Under the pieces are notes generated by a model that was not told where the DNA came from, made no database searches, and worked only from the letters and a program-made list of their open reading frames with translations. A DNA stretch of 64,000 nt from CAYRGQ01 sp964423925 (GTDB lineage Bacteria; Bacteroidota; Bacteroidia; Sphingobacteriales; Sphingobacteriaceae), in NCBI GenBank assembly GCA_964423925.1, contig CAYRGQ010000001.1:1-64000 (forward strand). Direction: 5' to 3'. The position numbers and the translations under genes are program-made. Shown here one piece after another: positions 17,182-24,817 of this stretch (position 1 is the stretch's first letter; the number at the start of each line of letters is the position of its first letter).

Positions 17182-18441
17182 CTAAGTTATAATAAATCCT
17201 TGTTCTTTCAAATGATTCCAGAAGTCGGGGTAGGATTTTTCTACCACGTCGGGTTCGGCCACGCCCACCGTATCGAACACGAGGGCCAGCGGCGCAAAAG
17301 CCATGGCCATACGATGGTCTTCGTAGGTGTCGATTACCAATTGCTCGGGAGCAGTCAGCCCCGCGGTGCGCAGTTCGAAAACTTCGTTCTCCGTTTCCAA
17401 CAGTTGAACATGGAATTTGGCCAATTCGTTTTGCAAGGCAGCAATACGGTCAGTTTCCTTGATTCTTAGCGTATGTAGCCCAGAAAAGGACAAATCGCGT
17501 TGCATGGCCGCCGCGCACACCACCACGGTTTGGGCAAGATCCGGACATTCCGTAAAATCAAAATGAGAGGTGTCCGAGACGGTGTCCGTCTTGGTGATCC
17601 GAATGCCGTCGGTTTCAAACACCGTTGCCACGCCCAGATGCTGCATAATATCTACGATGGCCTTATCGCCCTGCAGGCTGTTAGGACGCAATCCGGGTAA
17701 GAAGATGCTGCTTCCTGTCTCGCCGAGCGCTACCATGCTATACCAATAGGATGCCGCACTCCAGTCGGGCTCGATGTACAGTGTACAGGGGGTTGCCGCT
17801 TGCGGGGTGATGCGTATGCTGTTTTCCGCCCAAGTATGCGCAATGCCTGCCTCGGCTAACATGTCGAGTGTCATGGTAACGTACGGGCGCGACGTAAGTT
17901 CGCCATCGATGCGTAGCTCCAAACCTTTCGGCAAGGATGCAGCAATGAGCAATAGTGCCGATAGGTATTGGCTACTCACGTCCCCGCGGATGTGTACGGT
18001 GTCGGTTTGCTGGGAAAATCCACCAGTGATGGACAAGGGGGGAAACCCCTCGCTGGAGGCATAATCGATACGAGCCCCCAACTGGCGCAGTGCGTCCACC
18101 AATACGCCGATAGGGCGCTGTTGCATCCGCGCACTCCCGGTCAGCGTGTATTTGCCTGGCGTGACGGAGAGGAAGGCCGACAGGAACCGCATTGCGGTTC
18201 CTGCTGGGCCAATATCAATCACTACGGGTTGTTCTGTTTCCGGTGCGCCTGCTACGGACGCTAGCGCTTCGTCCAGCGTGACGGTGTCCGCCGCTTCAGA
18301 CAGGTTCTCGATGCGTACCGAGTCGCCGTGGAGCGCACGGATAACCAGTGCGCGGTTACTTTCGCTTTTAGAACCCGTGAGCCGCACAGTACCGTCGAGG
18401 CTTTTGTGGGTACGGGAGAGAGTTAAACGATTGACCGCCAT
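17182..18441 (-). CDS. aroA: 3-phosphoshikimate 1-carboxyvinyltransferase (EPSP synthase)
   Basis: 419 aa, family length. It transfers enolpyruvate from PEP to shikimate-3-phosphate. Visible signatures are TGSKSESNRALVIRAL, GPAGTAMRFLSA (usually GNAGTAMR), the QYLSALL block, EPDWSAASYWYSM, IKETDRIAALQNEL and YEDHRMAMAFAPLAL. Its ATG overlaps the stop of the DAHP synthase-chorismate mutase gene by one base (TAATG), indicating translational coupling. GPAG with an Ala at the position that in E. coli is Gly96 is ordinary for Bacteroidota; I draw no inhibitor-resistance conclusion. Confidence 0.96.
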   Translation of the reverse strand: MAVNRLTLSRTHKSLDGTVRLTGSKSESNRALVIRALHGDSVRIENLSEAADTVTLDEALASVAGAPETEQPVVIDIGPAGTAMRFLSAFLSVTPGKYTLTGSARMQQRPIGVLVDALRQLGARIDYASSEGFPPLSITGGFSQQTDTVHIRGDVSSQYLSALLLIAASLPKGLELRIDGELTSRPYVTMTLDMLAEAGIAHTWAENSIRITPQAATPCTLYIEPDWSAASYWYSMVALGETGSSIFLPGLRPNSLQGDKAIVDIMQHLGVATVFETDGIRITKTDTVSDTSHFDFTECPDLAQTVVVCAAAMQRDLSFSGLHTLRIKETDRIAALQNELAKFHVQLLETENEVFELRTAGLTAPEQLVIDTYEDHRMAMAFAPLALVFDTVGVAEPDVVEKSYPDFWNHLKEQGFIIT

Positions 18442-19547
18442 TATGCCTCTGCTACCGGTTTGGTGTTCATCACTTCGTTCTGCTTGCGGATAGACTCGTT
18501 GTGGATCAGCTCAAGCATCTTGACCGAGAAGTCGACGTCAAGCGCCAACGCCTTAGCCAGATTAGTCCGTTTTTGGATGATTTCATCCCAACGGCTTACT
18601 TGCAGGATCGTCACGTTGTTGTCGCGCTTGTATTCGCCGATTTTCTCTACGATTTTCATCCGCTCAGCGATCTTTTGGATGATTTGATCGTCTAGCTTGT
18701 CGATGTCTTCACGGAGTGCGGCCAGTTTGTCCTCAAAAACAGGGTCATTGGACTCGGCTTTGCGGAACGTCATGGTGCTCAACATCGTGGCCAAGCTTTC
18801 TGGCGTCACCTGTTGTTTGGCGTCCGTCCATGCTACCGATGGGTCGATGTGCGACTCCACGATCAAGCCTTGCATGTCCATATCGAACGCCTTTTGCGCG
18901 ATGTAGGGGATGAGTTCGCGATTGCCGCAAATGTGGCTCGGGTCGTTGAGAACAGGCAGGTCAGGAATCATCGTCTTGAGCTGGATGGCCAAGTCCCACA
19001 TCGGCTCGTTGCGGAATGCTGTTTTCTCGTAGGAAGAGAAGCCACGGTGAATGGCGCCCAATTTCTTAATGCCAGCGCGATTGATACGTTCCAATGCACC
19101 CAACCACAGCGACAGGTCGGGGTTAACTGGGTTTTTGACCATCACGGGGACGTCTACGCCTTGTAACGCATCGGCAATTTCCTGCACGGTGAAGGGGTTT
19201 GCCGTCGAGCGTGCACCCACCCATAGGATGTCGATGCCTGCGTTCAGCGCCTCTTCCACGTGTTTGGCCGTGGCTACCTCGGTCGTTACGGGCAGGCCGG
19301 TTTCTTCCTTCGCGCGCTTAAGCCACTGCAGGCCGATGCTTCCGATGCCTTCAAATTCGCCCGGACGGGTCCGCGGTTTCCAAATGCCTGCACGCAGGGC
19401 AGACACTTTGCCCGTGTTGGCCAGCAGATGCGCCGTAGCCAACACCTGCTCCTCGGTTTCCGCACTGCATGGGCCAGCGATAATCAGCGGCTTGTCTCCC
19501 GTGTCGAACCAGGACTTCAAGGGGATGATGTCTAATGTTTGTTTCAT
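18441..19547 (-). CDS. Bifunctional DAHP synthase / chorismate mutase
   Basis: 368 aa. The N-terminal 260 residues are a type I-beta DAHP synthase barrel: IAGPCSAETEEQV, LRAGIWKPRTRPGEFEG, WVGARSTANPF, VKNPVNPDL, LNDPSHICGNRELI and DMQGLIVESH. The C-terminal 90 residues (about 273-362) are an AroQ-type chorismate mutase: LREDIDKLDDQIIQKIAERMKI, then VSRWDEII. It thus catalyses both the entry step of the shikimate pathway and chorismate to prephenate, feeding PheA encoded just upstream. This fusion is common in Bacteroidota. It starts 41 nt after the pheA stop and overlaps aroA by 1 nt. Confidence 0.95.
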   Translation of the reverse strand: MKQTLDIIPLKSWFDTGDKPLIIAGPCSAETEEQVLATAHLLANTGKVSALRAGIWKPRTRPGEFEGIGSIGLQWLKRAKEETGLPVTTEVATAKHVEEALNAGIDILWVGARSTANPFTVQEIADALQGVDVPVMVKNPVNPDLSLWLGALERINRAGIKKLGAIHRGFSSYEKTAFRNEPMWDLAIQLKTMIPDLPVLNDPSHICGNRELIPYIAQKAFDMDMQGLIVESHIDPSVAWTDAKQQVTPESLATMLSTMTFRKAESNDPVFEDKLAALREDIDKLDDQIIQKIAERMKIVEKIGEYKRDNNVTILQVSRWDEIIQKRTNLAKALALDVDFSVKMLELIHNESIRKQNEVMNTKPVAEA

Positions 19548-19588
19548 TTTGTAGTGATTGTTAAGGGTTTTGTAAATGCTTGTTCGTT

Positions 19589-20413
19589 TTATATTTTGTC
19601 GTTCTTTTTGTATTCGCCCATGATGTTGAAGTTAATGGTGTGCTTCAGCACCTTGCGAATAGCGAGGTCATATTGCGCCCCCTTCTTCCATTCGATGTCG
19701 ACATAGAACTCGTACTCGTTGCGGCGTCCGAGTACGGGCATCGACTGGATTTTGCTCAAGTTGATGTTTTGTTCAGCAAAGCAAGTGAGCACTTTCGCAA
19801 GTTCGCCGACGCCATTACCCGTTTGGAAGGAGAGCGATGCCTTGTTGAAATCGGTTTCCTCTGGCGCCCGGTTTGCCAAAATCAGGAAGCGTGTGTAATT
19901 CTTTTTGTTGGTCTCGATACGGCGTTCCAAAATCTCTAGCCCGTATAGCTTGGCGGCAAGCTGATTGGCGATGGCCGCCGTATCCCGTAGGTTCTGTTCC
20001 TTTATTTTCTGGGCACAGGACGCCGTATCCATACCTTCGCTCACTTTTAGCTGCGGGTTGTCTTCGAGGAAGTCGTCGCACTGCCGTATGGCGATTGGGT
20101 GCGATTCGACGAAGCGAATGTCTGATAGCTTCGTTCCGGGCAAAGCCAGCAAGTGCAGTTGGATGTTGAGGTACACCTCGCCGATGATATTGAATCGGTA
20201 GTCGCGAAGCAGCGTATAATTGGGCAACAGGCTGCCGGCAATAGAATTTTCGATCGCCATTACCGTATAATCAGCCTTTTCCTGTTTTAAGAGCTCGCAG
20301 GTTTTCTTAAATGACTCGCATTCAATGGTTTCAATGTCTTCGCCGAAAAACTTGAATGCTGCTTCTTCGTGGAAGGAGGCCTTGGTCCCTTGTATGGCTA
20401 CTTTTATGCTCAT
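19589..20413 (-). CDS. pheA: Prephenate dehydratase with ACT domain
   Basis: 274 aa from the ATG at 20413 (MSIKVAIQG); the 7 extra in-frame residues upstream run into the leader terminator and are unlikely. Prephenate dehydratase domain at about 1-180: IQGTKASFHEEAA, MAIENSIAGSLLPNY, VESHPIAIRQCDDFL and the TRFLILAN catalytic block. ACT domain at about 195-270, starting SLSFQTGNGVGELAKVL, with KIQSMP where E. coli PheA has ESRP. It makes phenylpyruvate for phenylalanine. It is the first gene of the operon and is preceded by a Phe/Tyr-rich leader ORF and an intrinsic terminator, so transcription attenuation is the likely control. Confidence 0.95.
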   Translation of the reverse strand: MSIKVAIQGTKASFHEEAAFKFFGEDIETIECESFKKTCELLKQEKADYTVMAIENSIAGSLLPNYTLLRDYRFNIIGEVYLNIQLHLLALPGTKLSDIRFVESHPIAIRQCDDFLEDNPQLKVSEGMDTASCAQKIKEQNLRDTAAIANQLAAKLYGLEILERRIETNKKNYTRFLILANRAPEETDFNKASLSFQTGNGVGELAKVLTCFAEQNINLSKIQSMPVLGRRNEYEFYVDIEWKKGAQYDLAIRKVLKHTINFNIMGEYKKNDKI

Positions 20414-20432
20414 GCTTAGCTGCTGTGTTGTC

Positions 20433-20464
20433 AAAAAAAAATCCCGGCGATTCGCGCCGGGATT
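20433..20464 (-). terminator. Leader (attenuator) terminator upstream of pheA
   Basis: A perfect 10-bp stem, AATCCCGGCG paired with CGCCGGGATT (5-nt loop), is followed on the minus strand by a run of T (20440-20433). It points into pheA and ends 20 nt before the pheA ATG. No gene ends here: the only upstream ORF on this strand is the 21-codon leader. It is therefore an attenuator rather than an end-of-gene terminator. Confidence 0.85.
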
Positions 20465-20497
20465 CTTCTACATTATATCATTATCTTCTAATGCATA

Positions 20498-20563
20498 TCA
20501 GTCCCGGCTCTTATCGCTAAAATAAAAGTAACCGAAAAACCGAAACGCGTTGTTTGCTATCAC
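20498..20563 (-). CDS. Phe/Tyr-rich leader peptide of the pheA operon (21 aa)
   Basis: GTG-initiated 21-codon ORF between the promoter and the attenuator terminator. It reads M-I-A-N-N-A-F-R-F-F-G-Y-F-Y-F-S-D-K-S-R-D then TGA. Codons 7-15 contain five Phe and two Tyr, far beyond chance and exactly the end products of the operon. The stop is 34 nt before the terminator stem. Codons 19-21 contain GCCGGGA, the exact complement of TCCCGGC in the terminator 5' arm, so a ribosome stalled on the Phe/Tyr codons would leave this segment free to form an antiterminator. No ATG lies in frame; GTG is the only good start, 21 nt after the -7 box. Peptide function itself is not expected; the codons are the sensor. 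Too short for standard gene finding. Confidence 0.78.
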   Translation of the reverse strand: MIANNAFRFFGYFYFSDKSRD

Positions 20564-20583
20564 TGCTGTGGATTTTGATGAGC

Positions 20584-20613
20584 CAAATGTACGTAAGTTT
20601 TTTTAAATGTCAA
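20584..20613 (-). promoter_or_regulatory. Promoter of the pheA-aro operon
   Basis: On the minus strand, TTG of TTGAC (20613-20609) is followed after 19 nt by TACATTTG (20591-20584), a perfect Bacteroidota -33/-7 pair. Transcription should begin near 20578, giving about a 15-nt 5'UTR before the leader GTG. Confidence 0.65.
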
Positions 20614-20696
20614 TAGAAAAGTCAAAAAAACTAAAAAATCGTCGTATGGCAAGCGTAGCGCCCCAGTAATTGCAGGAAGATTCCTTTCTTTGCAGC

Positions 20697-21179
20697 ATGC
20701 TTAGACTCGGGATCATATTGGTTTGGCTGACGTTGGGTGGATGCATGGCGCGTCCGGTATCCACGCTGCCGGAAGGGGCGCGTCCGGCCACCGTGATACG
20801 CGTTATCGACGGGGATACCTTCGTGGTCGATGACGGATCGGAGAAAGGGACAACCGTTCGTCTGATTGGCGTGGATGCGCCCGAGACACGCCGCTCTGCC
20901 AATCGCGATATCGGCCATTACGGTGAGGAGTCCAAAGCGTTCCTAACGGAGCTCCTGTCTGGCGGGCAAGTATTCCTGACGCAGGATGTCGGCAAACGGG
21001 ACCGCTATCGGCGCACGTTAGCGTATGTTTACCTCCCCGATGGTACTTTCGTCAATGCGGATCTCATCCGCAAGGGTTATGCGACGGTCATGACGGTACA
21101 GCCCAACGTTGCCCACTCGGAGTTATTCATCGCACTCGAAAGAGAGGCTCGGCGCAAGCGACGCGGACTTTGGAAGTAG
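20697..21179 (+). CDS. Staphylococcal nuclease-like (SNase) lipoprotein
   Basis: 160 aa from the ATG at 20697 (MLRLGIILVWLTLGGCMA), which gives a clean lipoprotein signal with lipobox LGGC; the start at 20670 would bury it. The SNase/thermonuclease OB-fold follows with active-site residues in VIDGDTFVV (Asp), VRLIGVDAPETRR (Arg and Glu) and DRYRRTLAYVYL (Arg). It should cleave DNA or RNA in a calcium-dependent way at the cell envelope, for defence, biofilm DNA or nucleotide scavenging. It is divergent from the pheA operon, sharing the 20564-20696 region. Confidence 0.92.
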   Translation: MLRLGIILVWLTLGGCMARPVSTLPEGARPATVIRVIDGDTFVVDDGSEKGTTVRLIGVDAPETRRSANRDIGHYGEESKAFLTELLSGGQVFLTQDVGKRDRYRRTLAYVYLPDGTFVNADLIRKGYATVMTVQPNVAHSELFIALEREARRKRRGLWK

Positions 21180-21468
21180 ACCGTTTCCTTGATTTCTATT
21201 TTTTGTTTGGGCATTCCCAAGAATCGCTTGGTGGTCAAACGTGTCATTGACGGCTGGCTTCGCGACAGCTCCCTCGTTGAATTCGTTTTGTAGTACACCG
21301 TAAGTCGTGTAGTCGTAATCTAGTATGATGTCGCCAAAAGACATTTGGAAAACAACAGCTGAACAAAGCGAGATGCGCAGGCGTGCCTTATGCGATTATC
21401 AAGATCAACCAGTTGCTTGCATCGTCCCAGCCGAGATTATGGCTGGTGTCCTTTCGAGTGGCGATGCT
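21180..21468. other. 289-nt intergenic region without a recognised gene
   Basis: Between the SNase gene and the convergent AI-2E permease. Two small ORFs cross it: on the plus strand from 21325 (begins MMSPKDIWKTTAEQ, 72 codons, running into the permease 3' end) and on the minus strand from 21344 (begins MSFGDIILDYDYTTYG, 73 codons, running into the nuclease 3' end). Neither resembles a family I know, neither has a promoter box, and each depends on overlap with a real gene. It may be a decayed gene; I see no inverted repeats or duplications. Confidence 0.4.
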
Positions 21469-22512
21469 TTATACAATGATTTTTTTCGATTCCTGATTCC
21501 CAAATTCGTTCTTGTAGACTTTAAAGAGAACCCCTACGGCTGAAAGAATCAGCGGGCCGAAGATTAATCCCAGCATCCCGAACAAACTAAGGCCGAACAA
21601 GACTCCAAACACGGTAATGAGCGGTGGGACGTTGCCCAACCTTTTTAGCAGGGTAAACCTCAATACGTTATCGATGCCGCCCACCAGTATAAAGCAGTAT
21701 AAGGTTAGCCAAACTGCGTTACCCACAGGACCGGTAGCAAAGGCGATGATGCAAATTGGCACGTACACGGCCATGGTACCCAGTACTGGGATGATGGTGG
21801 CGATACCGGTGACGATACCCCATAATATCGGGTTATTCACCCCGAAAATATAATAACCGATGATAGCGACGATTCCTTGGAAGAGGCCAAGAATCGGAAT
21901 GCCGATGGCGTTGGTCCGCACCATCAGGTTGACGTCAGTCCATATTTCGTTTTTGCTTTTTTGGGAAAACGGAAACAGGCTCTCTAGCGTAGCCTCCATC
22001 TTCCGGGCGTGTACCTGCATAAAGTACAGTACAAAGAACGCGACAAGGGTATTGACTAGTACTTCGGCCACCGAGTTCAGTATGCGGGGCAAATACCGCG
22101 TAAGGTTTTGGAGGAACTGGAGCAGGGCTTCGTCCGACGAATCAATTTGCTCAAGCAGGGGCTTATCCTGCATGTATGTCTTCACGTCGTTAAAACGAGC
22201 GACAATGAGGTCGGTATTGCTCAGTACGGAGGAAATCCGGGGCGAGAGGTAGTCTGCCAACACCCATACAGGCACCACGATGAATACCACGGACAGCAAG
22301 ATAAACAGCAGGCTCGTGATTACGCTGTTCCATTTTTTTTGCTCGGTTAGCTTGAAATACAGATCCCGGAAAATAATATAAAGCGTAATAGCGGCTAGGA
22401 AGCCAGGGAGATAGTAGGTCAAATGTTTGAAAATCAGCAAGCAGACCAAAATAATGATGGCGATTAGCATTACTTGGTTGATCGAACGGTTACTGATTTG
22501 GCGCATTGACAT
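21469..22512 (-). CDS. AI-2E family transporter (PerM/TqsA-like permease)
   Basis: 347 aa polytopic membrane protein of PF01594. Transmembrane segments are clear near 15-50 (MLIAIIILVCLLIFKHLTYYL), 60-80, 155-175 (NTLVAFFVLYFM) and in the C-terminal half (GIPILGLFQGIVAIIGYYIFG, GIVTGIATIIPVLGTMAVYVP, WLTLYCFILVGGIDN, LFGMLGLIFGPLIL). The conserved PVLGT and FGPLIL motifs support the family. Members export autoinducer-2 or serve as ion/proton antiporters; the substrate cannot be inferred. It stands alone, with a DUF2795-like gene and its terminator upstream. Confidence 0.9.
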   Translation of the reverse strand: MSMRQISNRSINQVMLIAIIILVCLLIFKHLTYYLPGFLAAITLYIIFRDLYFKLTEQKKWNSVITSLLFILLSVVFIVVPVWVLADYLSPRISSVLSNTDLIVARFNDVKTYMQDKPLLEQIDSSDEALLQFLQNLTRYLPRILNSVAEVLVNTLVAFFVLYFMQVHARKMEATLESLFPFSQKSKNEIWTDVNLMVRTNAIGIPILGLFQGIVAIIGYYIFGVNNPILWGIVTGIATIIPVLGTMAVYVPICIIAFATGPVGNAVWLTLYCFILVGGIDNVLRFTLLKRLGNVPPLITVFGVLFGLSLFGMLGLIFGPLILSAVGVLFKVYKNEFGNQESKKIIV

Positions 22513-22573
22513 AGATTAGTTCCATCAAGTTATCATACAGTTTGTCTGGCTTTCAACGATAAAAGACTTGCCC

Positions 22574-22609
22574 AAAACAAAACCGCCCCGTACTTATCGT
22601 GCAGGGCGG
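22574..22609 (-). terminator. Intrinsic terminator after the DUF2795 gene
   Basis: CCGCCC (22583-22588) pairs with GGGCGG (22604-22609), with further partial pairing inside. On the minus strand the stem is followed by TTTTGTTTT. It lies just beyond the stop at 22618. Confidence 0.65.
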
Positions 22610-22617
22610 AAAATCAG

Positions 22618-22839
22618 TTAATATTCATCTTCGTTAAAGAAGAAGTCGTCCTTGGTAGGGTAGTCCGGCCAGATCTCCTCGATGTTTTCATAAGGTTCGC
22701 CATCGTCTTCCAGCGCTTGGAGGTTTTCGATGACTTCCACCGGAGCCCCGGAACGGATACCGTAGTCGATTAGCTCATCTTTTGTTGCTGGCCAAGGGGC
22801 GTCTTCCAAATGGGATGCTAACTCTAATGTCCAATACAT
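22618..22839 (-). CDS. DUF2795-like small acidic protein
   Basis: 73 aa, cytoplasmic and strongly acidic. It begins MYWTLELASHLEDAPWPATKDELIDYG and has the pattern of the DUF2795 family (W-T-L-E-L-A...L...PWPATK-EL-I-Y), then VIENLQALEDDGEPYENIEEIWPDYP and an acidic C-terminal tail DDFFFNEDEY. The family is highly conserved in Bacteroidota and Cyanobacteria and has no established role; an RNA or protein-binding helix-turn is possible but unproven. It is monocistronic, with its own terminator and an AT-rich upstream region holding a -7 box TATTTTTG at 22888-22881. Confidence 0.85.
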   Translation of the reverse strand: MYWTLELASHLEDAPWPATKDELIDYGIRSGAPVEVIENLQALEDDGEPYENIEEIWPDYPTKDDFFFNEDEY

Positions 22840-23120
22840 AACCTTACTATTTTTTAAAATATGTTCTTCTCAATTTTCGGCAAAAATATAACATTTCCTT
22901 TATGTTTTGGAAAATTATTTATATCATTTTTTTTTATGTGTGTAATTAACAGAAAATGAGTGTATTAAATATTAGTTGGTGTGCTTTTACTTCGGCAAGA
23001 AAGCTGATTTTTTCGCATGCCTGTGGCTAAGGGACGTGAGCTCGGTACGGCGAGCGAGCTAAGGGTCAAGCGGGTTTATCCGTATGAAAAGCACCTCTCT
23101 CCGGGCAGGGGAGCCCCTTG
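22840..23120. other. AT-rich intergenic region between DUF2795 and ABC ATPase genes
   Basis: 281 nt. The left part is strikingly AT-rich with several A/T tracts and carries a perfect minus-strand -7 box TATTTTTG (22888-22881) for the DUF2795 gene, without a clear -33. The right part (23080-23120) holds the weak terminator of the ABC gene. No ORF of note. Confidence 0.5.
23085..23113 (-). terminator. Weak putative terminator after the ABC ATPase gene
   Basis: CTCTCC (23097-23102) can pair with GGGGAG (23108-23113, one G-T pair); on the minus strand TTTTC follows a few bases later. Short T-tract, so tentative. Confidence 0.35.
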
Positions 23121-23879
23121 CTAGATGTTCTCGAAATCGCTTCCTTTTTCGCGTAGAGCGGCCAAGCGCGGTGATACGCTCTTAACATCCGGATTCAGGT
23201 AATCGTCCTCAATCAATCCATCGCGCATCCGCACGATTCGGTGGGCATGCTGGGCGATGTCTTCCTCGTGCGTGACTAGGATAATGGTATTGCCGTGCGA
23301 ATGGATCTCTTCAAGCAAACCCATGATTTCAATAGACGTCTTGGTGTCTAGGTTTCCGGTGGGTTCGTCAGCCAGGATGATCGAAGGGTTGTTGATGAGT
23401 GCACGGGCCACGGCCACGCGTTGGCGTTGTCCGCCAGATAGTTCATTGGGTTTGTGGTCCACACGGTTGCCCAGCCCTACGCTTTCCAAGGCAGCCTGAG
23501 CTCGTTCCGTACGGGTTTGTTTGTTTATGCCAGCGTACACTAAGGGAAGCGCAACGTTGTCCAGTGAGGTGGAGCGTGGTAAGAGGTTAAAGGTCTGGAA
23601 CACAAAGCCGATCTCCTTGTTTCTCACTTCAGCCAGTTCATCATCCGTCATGTCGCTCACGTTTATCCCGTTAAGAATATACTCGCCACGCGTTGGCGTG
23701 TCTAAGCACCCGAGGATATTCATCAACGTCGATTTGCCCGAGCCCGATGGACCCATCAGGGCTACGAATTCTCCTTTTTTGATCTGCAGGGAAACGGACT
23801 TCAAGGCGTGAATGGTTTCCGCACCGATGACGTATTTACGGCCTATATCCGTGATCTGTATAAGGGGGGGTGTGGGCAT
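23121..23879 (-). CDS. ABC transporter ATP-binding protein (LolD/MacB type)
   Basis: 252 aa. Walker A GPSGSGKST at about 43-51, Q-loop FVFQTFNLLPRS, signature LSGGQRQRVAVARAL, Walker B IILADEPTGNLD, and H-loop VTHEEDIA. The N-terminal RKYVIGAETIHALKSV and the LLPRSTSLDNVALPL segment are typical of the MacB/LolD subfamily that powers lipoprotein release or macrolide/peptide efflux. No permease is adjacent; the partner FtsX-like subunit must be encoded elsewhere, as is common in this phylum. Its short C-terminal tail after the nucleotide-binding domain (about 228-252) is unremarkable. Confidence 0.93.
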   Translation of the reverse strand: MPTPPLIQITDIGRKYVIGAETIHALKSVSLQIKKGEFVALMGPSGSGKSTLMNILGCLDTPTRGEYILNGINVSDMTDDELAEVRNKEIGFVFQTFNLLPRSTSLDNVALPLVYAGINKQTRTERAQAALESVGLGNRVDHKPNELSGGQRQRVAVARALINNPSIILADEPTGNLDTKTSIEIMGLLEEIHSHGNTIILVTHEEDIAQHAHRIVRMRDGLIEDDYLNPDVKSVSPRLAALREKGSDFENI

Positions 23880-23923
23880 ATCGCTAAAAAATTTACTTAT
23901 AAGACGAGGTGAACCTCGTTTTG

Positions 23924-24667
23924 TTACAACGTATTGATCGAATTCCAGTGTTTCTGCATGGTGGCGTGCACGCGGTCGCGCAGCGTGTTTGCATCGTTAA
24001 TTTCCAGCGCGTCGGTCAGCACAGGTTTCAATACCGATATCCGCGTGATACCCGGTCGGCTTCCGAACTGCTTAGCCTCGTCCCAATAGAGCTTCCAAGC
24101 ATCGTGGATAACTACCGGTATCACCGGAATCCCCATTTCGATGGCCAGTCTAAACGGGCCGTTCTTGAATTCGTAGAGCCGCGGAGGGTATTCCTCGCCG
24201 ATTAAACCCTCGGGGAAGATGACGACGCTGCGCCCTTCCGCAAGCCGCTCCTTCGCCTGCCGGAACGCCTTGAACGACGAAACCTTGCTGTTTCGGTCGA
24301 CTGGTATGTCAATCGTTCGAAAAAATAGGCCCGTCACCGGGTTGTCCAGCAGTTCGATTTTGCCCATAAACGAAAAATTCGGCGGGCACATCAAAGTTAA
24401 GGCGGTGATGTCTAGGTATGACGTGTGGTTAGGGCAAATGATGTACGGCTTGGACCAATCGATGGCTTCCTCCTGCTCAAAGCGGTAGAAGAAACCCACC
24501 AACGCCGAGCTCCACCATCCGATGAATTTGCGGGCTCGCGCTATCTGAATGAAATGGCGTTGAGGCGAACGGCTCCAATAGGCCAAAAAGGGGTAAGCGA
24601 GGGAAAAACAAAGCAATACTGACCCGAAATAGAGGAGGCGATGCATTTTTCCCAGCAGTTTCTTCAT
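23924..24667 (-). CDS. plsC: 1-acyl-sn-glycerol-3-phosphate acyltransferase (PlsC family)
   Basis: 247 aa membrane-associated acyltransferase. An N-terminal hydrophobic segment (LLYFGSVLLCFSLAYPFLAYW) precedes the catalytic motif I NHTSYLD (HxxxxD) at about 80-86. Motif II is around FFRTIDIPVDRNSK, motif III is VIFPEGLIGEEYPPRL and motif IV is IPVIPVVIHDAWKLY. It transfers a fatty acyl chain to lysophosphatidate to make phosphatidate. A TTG-N20-TACCTTTG promoter ends only 4 nt before the ATG, suggesting leaderless mRNA. Confidence 0.9.
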   Translation of the reverse strand: MKKLLGKMHRLLYFGSVLLCFSLAYPFLAYWSRSPQRHFIQIARARKFIGWWSSALVGFFYRFEQEEAIDWSKPYIICPNHTSYLDITALTLMCPPNFSFMGKIELLDNPVTGLFFRTIDIPVDRNSKVSSFKAFRQAKERLAEGRSVVIFPEGLIGEEYPPRLYEFKNGPFRLAIEMGIPVIPVVIHDAWKLYWDEAKQFGSRPGITRISVLKPVLTDALEINDANTLRDRVHATMQKHWNSINTL

Positions 24668-24671
24668 GCGT

Positions 24672-24702
24672 CAAAGGTATAGAAATGAGGCAAACGAAAC
24701 AA
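24672..24702 (-). promoter_or_regulatory. Promoter of plsC, close to the start codon
   Basis: TTG (24702-24700), 20-nt spacer, then TACCTTTG (24679-24672), a perfect match. Only 4 nt separate the box from the ATG at 24667, so the transcript would begin at or next to the start codon. Confidence 0.6.
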
Positions 24703-24746
24703 CCCTGCCAAGCGCGCTGCAAAGGAGGCTTAGCCAATGGACGACA

Positions 24747-24801
24747 GAAAAAAGGACCGCGCCCCAATCCCGTGTGGGACTGCGTGGTCACGGCCCTTTT
24801 T
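24747..24801. terminator. Probable bidirectional terminator between plsC promoter and dipeptidase 3' end
   Basis: An A-run followed by GGaCCG on the left and CGGcCC followed by a T-run on the right give an imperfect hairpin readable on both strands, with an inner CCC/GGG repeat. It sits after the dipeptidase stop (minus strand). Imperfect stem, moderate confidence. Confidence 0.5.
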
Positions 24802-24817
24802 CCTAGGCTAATGCCTA

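Noticed and set aside
20433..20464. The hairpin before pheA as a terminator of a plus-strand or upstream gene
   Set aside because: No gene ends here on either strand, and the T-run follows only on the minus strand leading into pheA; the attenuator reading fits better.
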